From assembly GCF_015477605.1 (NCBI RefSeq), contig NZ_JADLQX010000003.1:248001-312000 (forward strand): a DNA stretch of 64,000 nt, read 5' to 3'. Below the pieces are notes generated by a model. That model ran no database searches and was not told the origin of the DNA. It saw only the letters and a program-made list of their open reading frames with translations. Source of the stretch: Nocardia amamiensis (GTDB lineage Bacteria; Actinomycetota; Actinomycetes; Mycobacteriales; Mycobacteriaceae). Positions 41,082-50,518 of the stretch are shown one piece after another. A program made the position numbers and the translations under genes. Within the stretch, counting starts at the first letter, position 1. Each line of letters starts with the position of its first letter.

Positions 41082-41912
41082 TTACGACGTGTTCGCGCTA
41101 CCTCCGCACGAAATCGTCACCGCCTCACCATTGAAATGGCGGCCGTGCTCGGAGACCAGCAGCAGCACGGCTTCGGCTACTTCGGCGGGCTGGATCAGAT
41201 CCGCGTTCGGCGGGCCGGATTCGATGATCGCCATCCAGTCCTCCTTGGTCGGGTTCTCCTTGTCCGGCACCATGAGGCGCCAGGTGGCGGGGTTCTGGAT
41301 CATGTCGGTGTCCACGCCGGAGGGCAGCAGCGCGTTCACCGTGATGCCGTACTCGGCCACCTCCAGCGACAGCGACTTCACCAGGCCCAGCACGCCCCAC
41401 TTGGTGGCCGCGTAGTGCGCAGCGTTGCGGACACCCATCTTGGCCACGATCGACGAGGTGGCGATGACGCGGCCCCAGCGGCGCTCGATCATATGCGGGA
41501 CCACCGCACGGAAGCTGTGGAATACGCCGGTCAGGTTGGTGTCGATCATGTCCCGCCACATCTGCTCGTCCATCTCGGCGATGGCGGAATGGGACGCGAT
41601 GCCCGCGTTGGCGACCAGGATGTCGATGCGGTCGAACTCCTCGATCGCGCGCTCGGCCACCGAACACACCTGCTCCAGGCTGCGCACGTCGGCCCGCACG
41701 GCGATGCAACGCCGACCGGTCCGCTCGACCAGCTCGGCGGTCTCGGCCAGATCGCCGGGGGTGCTCAGCGCGTAGGGAAGACCCGGCACAGGTGCGGCGA
41801 CGTCGCACACCACGATGTCGGCACCCGCACCGGCGAGCGCCAGCGCATGCGCGCGGCCCTGTCCGCGGCCGCCGCCGGTGATCACCGCCACCCTGCCGTC
41901 GAGATTCCCCAT
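41082..41912 (-). CDS. Short-chain dehydrogenase, mycofactocin-coupled type
   Basis: A 276-residue SDR with TGGGRGQG cofactor motif (residues 12-19), NAG motif, catalytic Ser (SSIVAK) and YxxxK (YAATKWG). The GRGQGRAHA opening, the inserted PGLPYALSTPGDLAETAELV segment after the acidic strand and the ADVRSLEQV region are hallmarks of the mycofactocin-dependent SDR subfamily, in which NAD stays bound and electrons go to mycofactocin. This predicts dependence on mycofactocin genes elsewhere in the genome. Substrate unknown, probably an alcohol. Confidence 0.85.
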   Translation of the reverse strand: MGNLDGRVAVITGGGRGQGRAHALALAGAGADIVVCDVAAPVPGLPYALSTPGDLAETAELVERTGRRCIAVRADVRSLEQVCSVAERAIEEFDRIDILVANAGIASHSAIAEMDEQMWRDMIDTNLTGVFHSFRAVVPHMIERRWGRVIATSSIVAKMGVRNAAHYAATKWGVLGLVKSLSLEVAEYGITVNALLPSGVDTDMIQNPATWRLMVPDKENPTKEDWMAIIESGPPNADLIQPAEVAEAVLLLVSEHGRHFNGEAVTISCGGSANTS

Positions 41913-42398
41913 GTCGGGCCCCTCACCAGTCGATATCCGCTTCGGCCGCCATCCATCGTGTCACGTGCGGGTGCGGTCGGCGCCCGATTTCGGTCTGCGC
42001 CGCGGTGGCTTGCATCGAGCAGGTCTCCGGTTCCAGCTCTCGCCCTCTCAGCACCGGCGCCGCGGCTCCGATACCGGCGAATTCCCACGAATGGGTATCT
42101 GGACACGGACGCGCCGTCCACCTTCGATGCGGGCCCGGTGACCGCAACGCATGGCTTCCAGGGGGCGGTGCGTCGAAATCCACAGGCGCAGTGGAACAAT
42201 GCGTATCGTCCCCACTCCGGAGCGGGCACGGCTACGGCACGGGTGAGCCGACCCGACTACGGCAGGGACAGCACGTGCAACCCCACCGACCCGACCCAGT
42301 GACGGCGTGAGTGCGAGTACGCTGCGCCCCGGGACGACCGTGCCTGCTCGTCGTTCCGGGGCGCGGTCCAGCGCATCCACCATGGTTCCTGGAGCTCG
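41913..42398. other. Intergenic region of 486 bp
   Basis: Between divergent genes. I see no gene with family similarity and no clear palindrome. Open frames here are short and lack ribosome sites. Confidence 0.4.
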
Positions 42399-42641
42399 AT
42401 GACCGATTGTGAGTACCTTGGCGTGAATCTCGACCGACAGCCCGGCGCCACACCGCCGGAGCACGACTTCCCGACCGAGCACGATTGCGCGGTGGCCGAC
42501 CGGATCACCGGCCAGCGACTACGCAGGTTGATCCATACGGCCGTCGGCCTTTCCGACGACTCCATCGATTTGCTGACCACCATGACCGGGCGCCTGCGCG
42601 CCGCCGAGGGCATGCTCCCACGCGACCCGCTCGACGACTGA
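42399..42641 (+). CDS. Small hypothetical protein
   Basis: An 80-residue acidic soluble protein, with a helical second half (ITGQRLRRLIHTAVGLSDDS). No domain recognised. It ends 104 bp before the methyltransferase gene on the same strand and may be co-transcribed with it. A weak GGAG lies upstream of ATG 42399. Confidence 0.45.
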   Translation: MTDCEYLGVNLDRQPGATPPEHDFPTEHDCAVADRITGQRLRRLIHTAVGLSDDSIDLLTTMTGRLRAAEGMLPRDPLDD

Positions 42642-42745
42642 ATACAGCGCGACCGAACCGGAGCGCCGTACCACCCCGACGGGGGCAGTTGCCGAAGCGG
42701 CAACGTTATTTGCCAGTTCTCCACAGTCGGGTGGATCGTGGTTTC

Positions 42746-43405
42746 ATGAACTCCACACACCACCATGCGGACGGGACGACGCCCACGACGACGGTCGAGT
42801 ACTGGGAGGCCTTCTACGCCGAGCGCGAGCAGGTCTGGTCGGGACGGCCGAACGCTCTGCTCGTGCGCGAGATCGCAGGGGTCGCACCGGGTTCGGCGCT
42901 GGATCTGGGCTGCGCCGAGGGCGCCGACGCGATCTGGCTGGCCCAGCGTGGCTGGCAGGTCACCGCCGCCGACGTCTCGGAGACCGCGCTCGCCCGCGCG
43001 CGGGCCGAGGCACAGCGGCTGGGGTTGTCGGAGCAGATCGGCTGGCAGCGGCACGATCTCGCCGAGAGCTTTCCGTCCGGCCTTTTCGACCTGGTTACCG
43101 CGCAGTATCTGCACTCACCGCCCGCTCAGGACGGTGAGCGGACGAGGATCCTGCGCCGCGCGGCCGAGGCGGTCGCGCCGGGCGGCCTGCTGCTGATCGT
43201 CGGGCATGCGGAATGGCCGAGCTGGGTGGTGGAACCGCCTCTCCACGTGCACTTCCCGACCACCGCCGAGGTGCGCGCGGGGCTGGCGCTGGACCCCGCG
43301 GAATGGCAGGTGGAGGTCGACGAAGTCGTCGATCTCGAGCACGCCGGGCCGGAGGGACAGCCGGGCACCAAGAAAGACAACATCCTGCGCATTCGCCGTC
43401 GCTGA
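42746..43405 (+). CDS. Class I SAM-dependent methyltransferase
   Basis: A 219-residue Rossmann methyltransferase. Motif I is ALDLGCAEGADAIWLAQRGW (residues about 51-70). The acidic motif II end is VTAADVSETAL. A Q/DLAESFPSGLFDLVTAQYLH post-I segment and a GGLLLIVGHAE motif follow. Length and the EYWEAFYAEREQVWSGRPN opening match the TehB/thiopurine-like group, which methylates small molecules or metalloids. The extra N-terminus is His-rich (MNSTHHHADG). It precedes the polyketide locus by 200 bp and could be part of it, but this is not shown. Confidence 0.8.
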   Translation: MNSTHHHADGTTPTTTVEYWEAFYAEREQVWSGRPNALLVREIAGVAPGSALDLGCAEGADAIWLAQRGWQVTAADVSETALARARAEAQRLGLSEQIGWQRHDLAESFPSGLFDLVTAQYLHSPPAQDGERTRILRRAAEAVAPGGLLLIVGHAEWPSWVVEPPLHVHFPTTAEVRAGLALDPAEWQVEVDEVVDLEHAGPEGQPGTKKDNILRIRRR

Positions 43406-43601
43406 GGGTTCCGCAAACTATACGCGAATCTCCTTGCGGCAGAGGGGAATTCAACGGACGACCGTGACCCGTTAACTCCGATATTACCCAGGTTTCATGG
43501 ATCGGATACGGATTTCTCGATAGTGTGGACGATACCTACAGCGCGGTGGGAATTGAGAATCTCACGTCGGTCGGGGGGAATGTCGCCCGTAGGAGATCCC
43601 G

Positions 43602-44471
43602 GTGAATAATCCAGTGTACGCGCGCGTGTTGGGTCCATTGACGCTCGCTCTCAACAATCACAACGCAACGCCGACCGCGCAGAAGCAGCGGCAGTTGCTG
43701 GCTTTACTGCTGGTCCGGCATGACACCGTTGTGCCGGTGACGACGCTGATCGAAGAATTATGGAACGACGATCCGCCGCGCAGCGCCGTGACGGTCGTGC
43801 AGACCTATGTCCTCGGAATTCGGAAGAAGATGGCCGAACAGCTCGGCGTGGGGCAGGCGGAAGTGGCCGAACGTTTTCTCCGTACCCGCAGCAAGGGCTA
43901 TTCGTTCGATGTGAAGGATTGCGTTTTCGATCTGCGTGACTATCAGTCCATGTCGGCGGCCGCCCGGTGCGCCGCCAAGACCGGCGACGACCAGCGCGCG
44001 GTGGATCTGTTCAGCGCGGCGGAAGCGCTGTGGAGCGGTCCGGCGCTGGTCGACGTGGAGGGCGGCATCCCGCTCGCCGCGGAGGTATCGCACCTGGACC
44101 ACCTGCGGCTGACCAACATCGAGCTGCGGGTGGAGGCGGAGCTGCGCCTGGGCAGGCACCGCGAGGTGTGCCCCGACCTGGCCCGCCTGACCATGCAGCA
44201 CCCGCTGCACGAGCGGCTGCAGGCGTACTACATGTTCGCCCTGTGCCGCTCGGGCCAGCGCGCCCGCGCTTTGGCCTCCTACCAGCAGTTCAGCCGGTCG
44301 ATGCAGCGTGAGCTCGGCCTCGACCCGTGCCAGAAGCTGCAGAAGCTGCACCAGGACATCCTGGCCGCTTCCGACGTCTCGGTGAGCGCGATGCTGAACA
44401 GCCGCCACGCCGGCTACCTGATCGGGTGGTACTCCCCCGAGTTCCGCACCGCCTCCGCCGAGACCGCCTGA
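43602..44471 (+). CDS. SARP-family pathway activator (AfsR/BTAD)
   Basis: A 289-residue regulator with an N-terminal OmpR-like winged helix (about 1-100, ending in RTRSKGYSFDV) and a bacterial transcriptional-activation domain of helical repeats (about 105-260). This is the Streptomyces antibiotic regulatory protein layout. Start GTG 43602 has AGGAG 6 bp upstream. It lies at the edge of the type II polyketide locus and is its likely activator. Heptamer repeats of the kind bound by SARPs are found in both divergent promoters of the locus (47661 and 61914). Confidence 0.88.
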   Translation: MNNPVYARVLGPLTLALNNHNATPTAQKQRQLLALLLVRHDTVVPVTTLIEELWNDDPPRSAVTVVQTYVLGIRKKMAEQLGVGQAEVAERFLRTRSKGYSFDVKDCVFDLRDYQSMSAAARCAAKTGDDQRAVDLFSAAEALWSGPALVDVEGGIPLAAEVSHLDHLRLTNIELRVEAELRLGRHREVCPDLARLTMQHPLHERLQAYYMFALCRSGQRARALASYQQFSRSMQRELGLDPCQKLQKLHQDILAASDVSVSAMLNSRHAGYLIGWYSPEFRTASAETA

Positions 44472-44512
44472 CCGCCGGAAGTCTCGGCAGCCCGGGTCGA
44501 CGCCGCCCCGCC

Positions 44513-45862
44513 TCACCTGCGCCCGAGCAGCTCGTCCACCAGCGCGGTGGTGTGCGTCGCCGCACGCATGGCCGGATGGTCGAGCACCTCACGCAGAAAA
44601 TCCCTCGTCGTCGCCACGCGGGCGCCGGAGATCCGGAACTCCTCCAGCGCCCGCCGCATCCGCGCGAGCGCCCGGTCGCGGTCCGGCGCCCATACCACCA
44701 ATTTGGCAAGCAGTGAATCGTAATGCGGCGGTATCGAATAACCGGCGTGCGCGTGCGTGTCGACGCGGACGAAAGGACCGCCGGGCGGAGTGAATTCGGC
44801 CAGCACTCCAGGAGCTGGTGCGAATTCGGAGGACGGATCTTCGGCATTTATCCTGCATTCGATTGCCGCACCGCGCAGGACGATATCTTCCTGGGCGATG
44901 CCGAGCGGTTGCCCGGATGCGATACGGATCTGTTCGGCGATCAGGTCGATGCCCGTCACCATTTCGGTGACCGGATGTTCGACCTGAATTCGGCAGTTTA
45001 CTTCCATAAAATAGTAATTGCCGTCCCGATCGACCAAAAATTCCACGGTCCCGGCACCGACATAGCCCGCCTCCAGCACACCGTCGACCGCGGATTTGCC
45101 CATCCGCTCGGCAAGGCCGTCCGGCAGCAGCGGCGCCGGGGATTCCTCGATCAATTTCTGATGCCTGCGCTGCACCGAGCAGTCCCGTTCACCGAGGTGC
45201 ACGCCGTGGCCGTGGCCGTCGCACAGCACCTGGATCTCGACATGCCTGGCCGCCGCGAGGTACTTCTCCAAGTACACCCGGCTGTCGCCGAACAGCATCC
45301 GCGCGGTCGCCCTGGTCTCCTGGAAGGCCCGCGGGAACGCGGCGCTGTCGTGCACCACCTGCATGCCCCGGCCGCCGCCGCCCGCGGCGGCCTTGATGAT
45401 CACCGGGTAGCCGATCGAGTCCGCCAGCGCGTGCGCCTCGTCGAGTTCGAGCGGGTCGAGGCTGCCGGGCAGCAGCGGCAGGCCCGCCTTCGCCATCAGC
45501 GTGCGTGCGGACTGCTTGTCCCCGAGTTCGGCCATCACATCGGCGGGCGGACCGATCAGCGTGATACCCGCCGCGCGGCAGGCATCGGCGAAATCCGGCG
45601 ACTCGGAAAGGAATCCGTATCCGGGGTGGATCGCGTCCGCCCCGGTGAGCTCGGCGGCGGCCAACACGGCCGCGGCGTTCAGGTAGCTGCGCTTGGCGGC
45701 GGACGGACCGATCTGCACCGCTTCGTCGGCGAAGTGCACCACCGTCGAGTCGGCGTCGGCGACCGAATGCACCGCGACGGTGCGCACACCCAGTTCACGG
45801 CAGGTGCGCGCGACGCGCAGCGCGATCTCCCCGCGATTGGCGATCAGAATCTTCTCGAACAT
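44513..45862 (-). CDS. accC: Biotin carboxylase subunit of acetyl-CoA carboxylase
   Basis: A 449-residue ATP-grasp biotin carboxylase that carboxylates biotin on a carrier protein. The ATP loop AAAGGGGRGMQVVHD, the catalytic ERDCSVQRRHQKLIEE segment and the EVNCRIQVEHPVTEM box are intact, where Asn and Arg bind bicarbonate and biotin. It has no biotinyl domain and is thus the short, E. coli-type form that needs a separate BCCP; one is encoded at 60517. The second of two adjacent ATGs fits the GGGGGAGG site better. It follows accDA by 11 bp. In this locus it would supply malonyl-CoA to the PKS. Confidence 0.92.
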   Translation of the reverse strand: MFEKILIANRGEIALRVARTCRELGVRTVAVHSVADADSTVVHFADEAVQIGPSAAKRSYLNAAAVLAAAELTGADAIHPGYGFLSESPDFADACRAAGITLIGPPADVMAELGDKQSARTLMAKAGLPLLPGSLDPLELDEAHALADSIGYPVIIKAAAGGGGRGMQVVHDSAAFPRAFQETRATARMLFGDSRVYLEKYLAAARHVEIQVLCDGHGHGVHLGERDCSVQRRHQKLIEESPAPLLPDGLAERMGKSAVDGVLEAGYVGAGTVEFLVDRDGNYYFMEVNCRIQVEHPVTEMVTGIDLIAEQIRIASGQPLGIAQEDIVLRGAAIECRINAEDPSSEFAPAPGVLAEFTPPGGPFVRVDTHAHAGYSIPPHYDSLLAKLVVWAPDRDRALARMRRALEEFRISGARVATTRDFLREVLDHPAMRAATHTTALVDELLGRR

Positions 45863-45873
45863 CATCCCTCCCC

Positions 45874-47562
45874 CTACGCCACCGACCGGACCAAGACCTG
45901 CGGCCGCGCACCGAACCGGCGGAATCGGGCGCGCCGCTCGTCGGCCAGCTCCGCACCACTGCGCCCGACCAGCTCGCCGAGCGTCGCGGTCAGTGCGCGG
46001 TGCAGCTGCTCGGCCGCGGCCACGGGCGCGGTACCGACGTCGCCGCCCGGCTCCGGCAACACCCCGTCGACCACACCGAGCCGCAGGAGATCCCGTGCGG
46101 TCAGCGCGAGCGCGGCGGCTGCCTTCGGCGCCGCGGCCGGGTCGTTCCAGACGATCGCCGCGCAGCCCTCGGGGCTGATCACCGAATAGGTCCCGTTCGC
46201 GAACATCAGCACCCGGTTGGCGACGCCGAGCGCCAGCGCTCCCCCGCTGCCGCCCTCGCCGATGACCACGCTGATCACCGGCACCCGCAGCGCGGACATC
46301 AGCCGGATGTTCTCCGCGATGACGATCGCCTGCCCCTGCTCCTCGGCGGTCGCGCCGGGATAGGCGCCGGGCGTGTCGATCAGGGTGACGACGGGCAGTC
46401 CCAGCTTCTCGGCCAACCGCATGAGTCGCGCGGCCTTGCGGTATCCCGCGGGTGTCGGCATGCCGAAGTTGCGTGCCATCAGCTCTTTCGGCTCGTGCCC
46501 CTTCTGGTGGCCGATGACGATCACCGGTTGCGCGCCGAGCCAGGCAGTTCCGCCGACCACCGCCGGGCAGTCGCCCGAGATCCGGTCGCCGCGCAGCTCA
46601 CGGAACTCGTCGAAGGCCAGCGCGAAGTAGTCGAGCGCGGTCGGCCGCTGCGGGGTGCGCGCACGGCGCACCTGCGTCCAGGGATCGTTCTCCGCGACGC
46701 GGTCCGGATCGGTGACGACGCCCGCGTCCGCGGAGACGAAGCTTTCGGTCGGATCCACCGGCGCCGCGACCCGCAGCAGCCCGCCGAGCACTTGGCGCAG
46801 GCCCGCGCGCGGCACGATCATGTCGATGAGCCCACGCTCCAACAGGAATTCGGCGGTCTGGAACTTCGGCGGCAACTCTTGGCGAATGGTCTGCTCGATC
46901 ACCCGCCGCCCGGCGAATCCCAGGCGCGCGCCCGGCTCGGCGATCAGCACGTCGGTGAGGGTAGCGAACGAGGCCGCCACGCCGCCGTAGGTCGGGTCGG
47001 TGATCAGGGTGACGGTCAGGATGCCCGCCCGGTCCAGCTGTTCCAGCGCCGCGCTGGTCTTGGCCATCTGCATCAGCGACAGCGGGCCCTCCTGCATTCG
47101 CGCGCCGCCCGAGGCCGTGACGATCAGTAGCGGAATCCGCTCTGCCAGGGCTGTTTCCGCAGCGCCGGTGATCATCTCGCCGACCGCGGTGCCGAGGCTG
47201 CCGCCGAGAAAGCGGAAGTCCATCGCGGCGATCAGCACCGGCTGACCTTCGATAGTCGCCCGCGCGCACAGGACCGCGTCGTGCATGCCGGTGCGGGCGC
47301 GCGCGGCGTCCAGCCGGTCCCGGTAGGGCTTGGTGTCGGTGAAGCTCAGCGGGTCGTCCTCGGTCGCGGCGCCGGGCAGGGGCTCGAACCGGCCCTCGTC
47401 GGCGAGCTGGACAATGCGCTGCTCGGCGGTGATCGGAGTGTGCCTGCCGCATTCGCCGCAGACGCCGAGGTCGCGGGCGAATCGCTTGCCGTACAGCGGG
47501 ATCAGGCATGCCGGGCAGAGCACCCAGTCCGCGGCGCCGTCGCTGCCGTGTGCTGACTTCAT
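45874..47562 (-). CDS. accDA: Acetyl-CoA carboxylase carboxyltransferase, fused beta-alpha subunit (AccDA)
   Basis: A 562-residue fusion. The N-terminal part is AccD-like with a zinc ribbon (CPACLIPLY...GVCGECGRH) and the crotonase-fold core ([20 protein letters not shown]). The C-terminal part (from about 280) is AccA-like ([39 protein letters not shown]). Such fusions occur in actinobacterial secondary-metabolite loci, where they provide malonyl-CoA. ATG 47562 or GTG 47565 both follow AGGAGA. The gene is divergent from the ketosynthase, sharing a promoter region with SARP-like repeats. Confidence 0.92.
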   Translation of the reverse strand: MKSAHGSDGAADWVLCPACLIPLYGKRFARDLGVCGECGRHTPITAEQRIVQLADEGRFEPLPGAATEDDPLSFTDTKPYRDRLDAARARTGMHDAVLCARATIEGQPVLIAAMDFRFLGGSLGTAVGEMITGAAETALAERIPLLIVTASGGARMQEGPLSLMQMAKTSAALEQLDRAGILTVTLITDPTYGGVAASFATLTDVLIAEPGARLGFAGRRVIEQTIRQELPPKFQTAEFLLERGLIDMIVPRAGLRQVLGGLLRVAAPVDPTESFVSADAGVVTDPDRVAENDPWTQVRRARTPQRPTALDYFALAFDEFRELRGDRISGDCPAVVGGTAWLGAQPVIVIGHQKGHEPKELMARNFGMPTPAGYRKAARLMRLAEKLGLPVVTLIDTPGAYPGATAEEQGQAIVIAENIRLMSALRVPVISVVIGEGGSGGALALGVANRVLMFANGTYSVISPEGCAAIVWNDPAAAPKAAAALALTARDLLRLGVVDGVLPEPGGDVGTAPVAAAEQLHRALTATLGELVGRSGAELADERRARFRRFGARPQVLVRSVA

Positions 47563-47660
47563 CACGCGTGTCTCCTGTGCTCGGGGAACGGGTGATCGGT
47601 CCGGACAGCGCCGGCCGGGCGATCACAGCGACAGCCTGCGCGCTCCCGCTAGAGAACAAC

Positions 47661-47691
47661 TCGACTCCTCGGCTCGAGCGAGGTTCGAGGA
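47661..47691. promoter_or_regulatory. SARP-type heptamer repeats in the accDA/KS divergent promoter
   Basis: TCGACTC at 47661, TCGAGCG at 47674 and TCGAGGA at 47685. The last two are 11 bp apart (7-mer plus 4-bp spacer), the classic spacing of SARP direct repeats. They lie between the divergent accDA and ketosynthase genes, about 80-100 bp from each. Confidence 0.55.
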
Positions 47692-47734
47692 CCGGCCCGG
47701 ATGCTTGGTCGCACGATCGAAGGGAGATAACGCC

Positions 47735-47767
47735 ATGAACACCCACGCATCCGGTGGTGCGCGATGA
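47735..47767 (+). CDS. 10-residue leader peptide overlapping the KS start
   Basis: ATG 47735 with a strong GAAGGGAG site 7 bp upstream opens [10 protein letters not shown] followed by TGA. The stop overlaps the ketosynthase ATG (ATGA). The ketosynthase itself has no good ribosome site, so ribosomes probably load on this mini-gene and re-start. No function for the peptide is implied. Confidence 0.5.
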   Translation: MNTHASGGAR

Positions 47768-49032
47768 ACCGCCGCGTTGTCGTCACCGGACTCGGCGTCC
47801 GCGCGCCCGGTGGGTCGGGCAAGGACGCGTTCTGGAAACTGCTGTCCGAAGGCCGCACCGCGACCCGCCGGATTTCGTTCTTCGACGCCGCACCGTACCG
47901 GTCCCAGGTCGCGGGCGAAGCGGATTTCGACCCGGTGCGGGAGGGGTTGTCGCCCAGGGAGATCCGGCGCATGGACCGTGCGGTGCAGTTCGCCGTGGTC
48001 TGCGCGCGGGAGGCGGTGGCCGACAGCGGACTCGACCTCGCGGCGGTCGATCCGTACCGGCTCGGCGTGAGCCTCGGCAGTGCGGTCGCCGCGGCCACCA
48101 GCCTGGAGCGCGAATATTTGGTGCTGTCGGACTCCGGGAAGAACTGGCTGGTCGACGAGTCGTATCTCTCGCCGCACATGTTCGACTACATGGTGCCCAG
48201 CGTGATGCCGGCGGAAGTGGCCTGGAGCGTGGGGGCGGAGGGGCCCGTGGCGATGGTCTCCAACGGCTGCACGTCGGGACTGGACTCGGTCGGCCACGCG
48301 GTGCAGCTGATCCGCGAGGGCTCCGCCGACGTCATGCTGGCGGGCGCGTCGGACACTCCGATCACCCCGATCGTGGTGGCCTGCTTCGACGCGATCAAGG
48401 CGACCACGCCGCGCAATGACGAGGCGGAGGTGGCCTCGCGGCCGTTCGACAACTCGCGCAACGGTTTCGTGCTCGCCGAGGGCGCCGCGATGTTCGTGCT
48501 CGAGGAGTACGAAAGCGCACGCAAGCGCGGAGCACGCATCTACGCCGAGATCACCGGGTATGCGACCAGGTGCAACGCCTATCACATGACCGGACTGAAG
48601 GCCGACGGCCGCGAGATGGCCGAGGCGATCCGGGTTGCGCTGGACGAATCCAGGATCGACCCGACCGGTGTGGACTACATCAACGCGCACGGCTCCGGGA
48701 CCAGGCAGAACGACCGGCACGAAACCGCGGCGGTCAAGCGCAGTCTCGGTGCGCACGCCTACGCCACGCCGATGAGCTCGATCAAGTCGATGGTGGGGCA
48801 CTCGCTCGGCGCGATCGGCTCGGTGGAGATCGCGGCCTCGCTGCTGGCGCTGGAGTACCAGGTGGTGCCGCCGACGGCCAACCTGCACGAGCCGGACCCG
48901 GAATGCGATCTGGACTACGTGCCCCTGGTCGCCCGCGACCACCGGATGGACACGGTGCTCACCGTGGGCAGCGGGTTCGGCGGGTTCCAGAGCGCGATGG
49001 TGCTGCGCAAAGCGGAGGCGGTGGCGGCATGA
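47764..49032 (+). CDS. Type II PKS ketosynthase alpha (KS-alpha)
   Basis: A 422-residue condensing enzyme with the full catalytic triad: Cys169 in [10 protein letters not shown], His309 in [11 protein letters not shown] and His346 in VGHSLGAIG. It forms the heterodimer with the chain-length factor that builds the poly-beta-keto chain on the ACP. The opening [20 protein letters not shown] and the internal [11 protein letters not shown] block are those of aromatic (type II) PKS ketosynthases, close to the spore-pigment branch. The gene overlaps CLF by ATGA and begins a tightly coupled operon. Confidence 0.95.
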   Translation: MNRRVVVTGLGVRAPGGSGKDAFWKLLSEGRTATRRISFFDAAPYRSQVAGEADFDPVREGLSPREIRRMDRAVQFAVVCAREAVADSGLDLAAVDPYRLGVSLGSAVAAATSLEREYLVLSDSGKNWLVDESYLSPHMFDYMVPSVMPAEVAWSVGAEGPVAMVSNGCTSGLDSVGHAVQLIREGSADVMLAGASDTPITPIVVACFDAIKATTPRNDEAEVASRPFDNSRNGFVLAEGAAMFVLEEYESARKRGARIYAEITGYATRCNAYHMTGLKADGREMAEAIRVALDESRIDPTGVDYINAHGSGTRQNDRHETAAVKRSLGAHAYATPMSSIKSMVGHSLGAIGSVEIAASLLALEYQVVPPTANLHEPDPECDLDYVPLVARDHRMDTVLTVGSGFGGFQSAMVLRKAEAVAA

Positions 49033-50267
49033 TCCTCGTGACCGGAATGGGGGTGCTCGCGCCGAACGGCATGGGCGTGGAGCGTTTCTGGGATGCCGTG
49101 CTGTCCGGGCGCGGCGGGATCGCGCCGCTCACCCGGTTCGACACCAGCCGCTCGGCGGCGCGGCTCGCCGGGCAGGTGGCCGATTTCGACGCGGCCGAGC
49201 ATCTGCCGAGCCGGCTGCTGCCGCAGACCGATGTCTCGACCCGGATGGCGTTGGTCGCCGCGCAGTGGGCGCTGGACGACGCGAAGGTCGACACCACGAC
49301 GATGACCGACTACGACATGGGCGTGGTGACCGGAAACGCCTCCGGCGGTTTCGAATTCACCCACCGCGAGTTCAACAAGCTGTGGTCGCTCGGCTCCGAG
49401 CACGTCAGCGTGTACGAGTCGTTCGCCTGGTTCTACGCGGTCAACACCGGCCAGATCTCGATCCGTCACGGCATGCGCGGACCGAGCAGCGCGCTGGTCG
49501 CCGAGCAGGCCGGCGGGCTGGACGCGATCGGTCACGCCCGGCGCACCGTGCGGCGCGGCACGCCGCTGGTGGTCACCGGCGGTGTCGATTCGGCGCTGGA
49601 CCCGTGGGGCTGGGCTTCGCACCTGGCCAGCGGTTCGGTCAGCGCCTCCACCGAGCCCGAGCGCGCGTACCTGCCGTTCGACGTCGGCGCCGCCGGGTAC
49701 GTGCCCGGCGAGGGCGGCGCGATGCTGGTCGTCGAGGACGCCGCCGCGGCGCGGTCCCGCGGCGTGCCCAAGGTGCACGGCGAAATCGCCGGGTATGCCT
49801 AGACTTTCGACCCGCCACCTGGTTCGGAGCGGCCGTCGGGTCTGCGCCGGGCCGCCGAACTCGCGCTGGCCGACGCCGGGATGACACCCGCCGACATCGA
49901 CGTGGTGTTCGCGGACGCGTCCGGCATCCCGGAGCGCGACCGTGACGAGGCCGCGGCCATCGAGGCGATCTTCGGTCCCGGCGGCGTTCCTGTCACCGCG
50001 TCCAAACCCCTGACCGGCAGATTGTTCTCCGGCGCAGGCCCGCTCGACATCGTGACCGCGCTGCTGTCGGTGCGCGATTCGGTGATTCCGCCGACCGCGT
50101 ACACCACCACGCTCGCCGAGGACTACCGGATCGACCTGGTTCTCGGCGCCCCGCGCTCCGCCACCGTCGGCGGTGCGCTCGTCCTCGCCCGCGGGCGCTG
50201 GGGTTTCAACTCCGCGGTCGTCGTGCGTGCCGTGTCCGACCGAGTACTTCCCGGGAGCGAATCATGA
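49029..50267 (+). pseudogene. Type II PKS chain-length factor (KS-beta) interrupted by an in-frame TAG
   Basis: The frame from ATG 49029 (overlapping the KS stop) encodes a KS-beta with Gln160 in LVAEQAGGLD in place of the KS cysteine, as in chain-length factors. It reads EIAGYA and then meets TAG at 49800-49802. The same frame continues TFDPPPGSERPSGL and runs to a normal KS-beta end (ARGRWGFNSAVVVRA) and stop at 50267, overlapping the ACP start. Homologues have Ala or Ser at the stop position, and no frameshift is involved. The product would be 257 residues, not about 412. It is either a true nonsense mutation, amber readthrough, or a sequencing error (a TCG or TGG-to-TAG change would be a single base). 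Confidence 0.85.
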
Positions 50268-50518
50268 CCATGACCATCACCGAACTACGCAAGATCCTGG
50301 TGGAATGCGCCGGCGGCGAGGATCTCGCCGAACTCGACGGCGACATCGCCGCGGTGGAATTCGAGGAACTGGGTTACGACTCGCTCGCGCTCATCGAGAC
50401 CGCGGCGCGGATCCAGCGCGACTTCGGCGTGATGATCCCGGAAGAGCAGCTCGTCGAGGTCAAGACGCCGCAAGAGCTGGTCGACATCGTGAACGCCCAA
50501 CTGCAAGGTGTGGCATGA
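50264..50518 (+). CDS. Type II PKS acyl carrier protein
   Basis: An 84-residue ACP with the 4'-phosphopantetheine site at Ser40 in ELGYDSLALIE. Helices flanking it (LRKILVECAG; DFGVMIPEEQLVEVKTPQEL) match aromatic-PKS ACPs. The start overlaps the CLF stop (ATGA) and the stop overlaps the cyclase start, so KS, CLF, ACP and cyclase are translated as one coupled unit. Confidence 0.93.
   Translation: MTMTITELRKILVECAGGEDLAELDGDIAAVEFEELGYDSLALIETAARIQRDFGVMIPEEQLVEVKTPQELVDIVNAQLQGVA

Noticed and set aside
49881..50267. An independent gene starting at ATG 49881
   Set aside because: It has no ribosome site and its product is the C-terminal part of the chain-length factor in the same frame.
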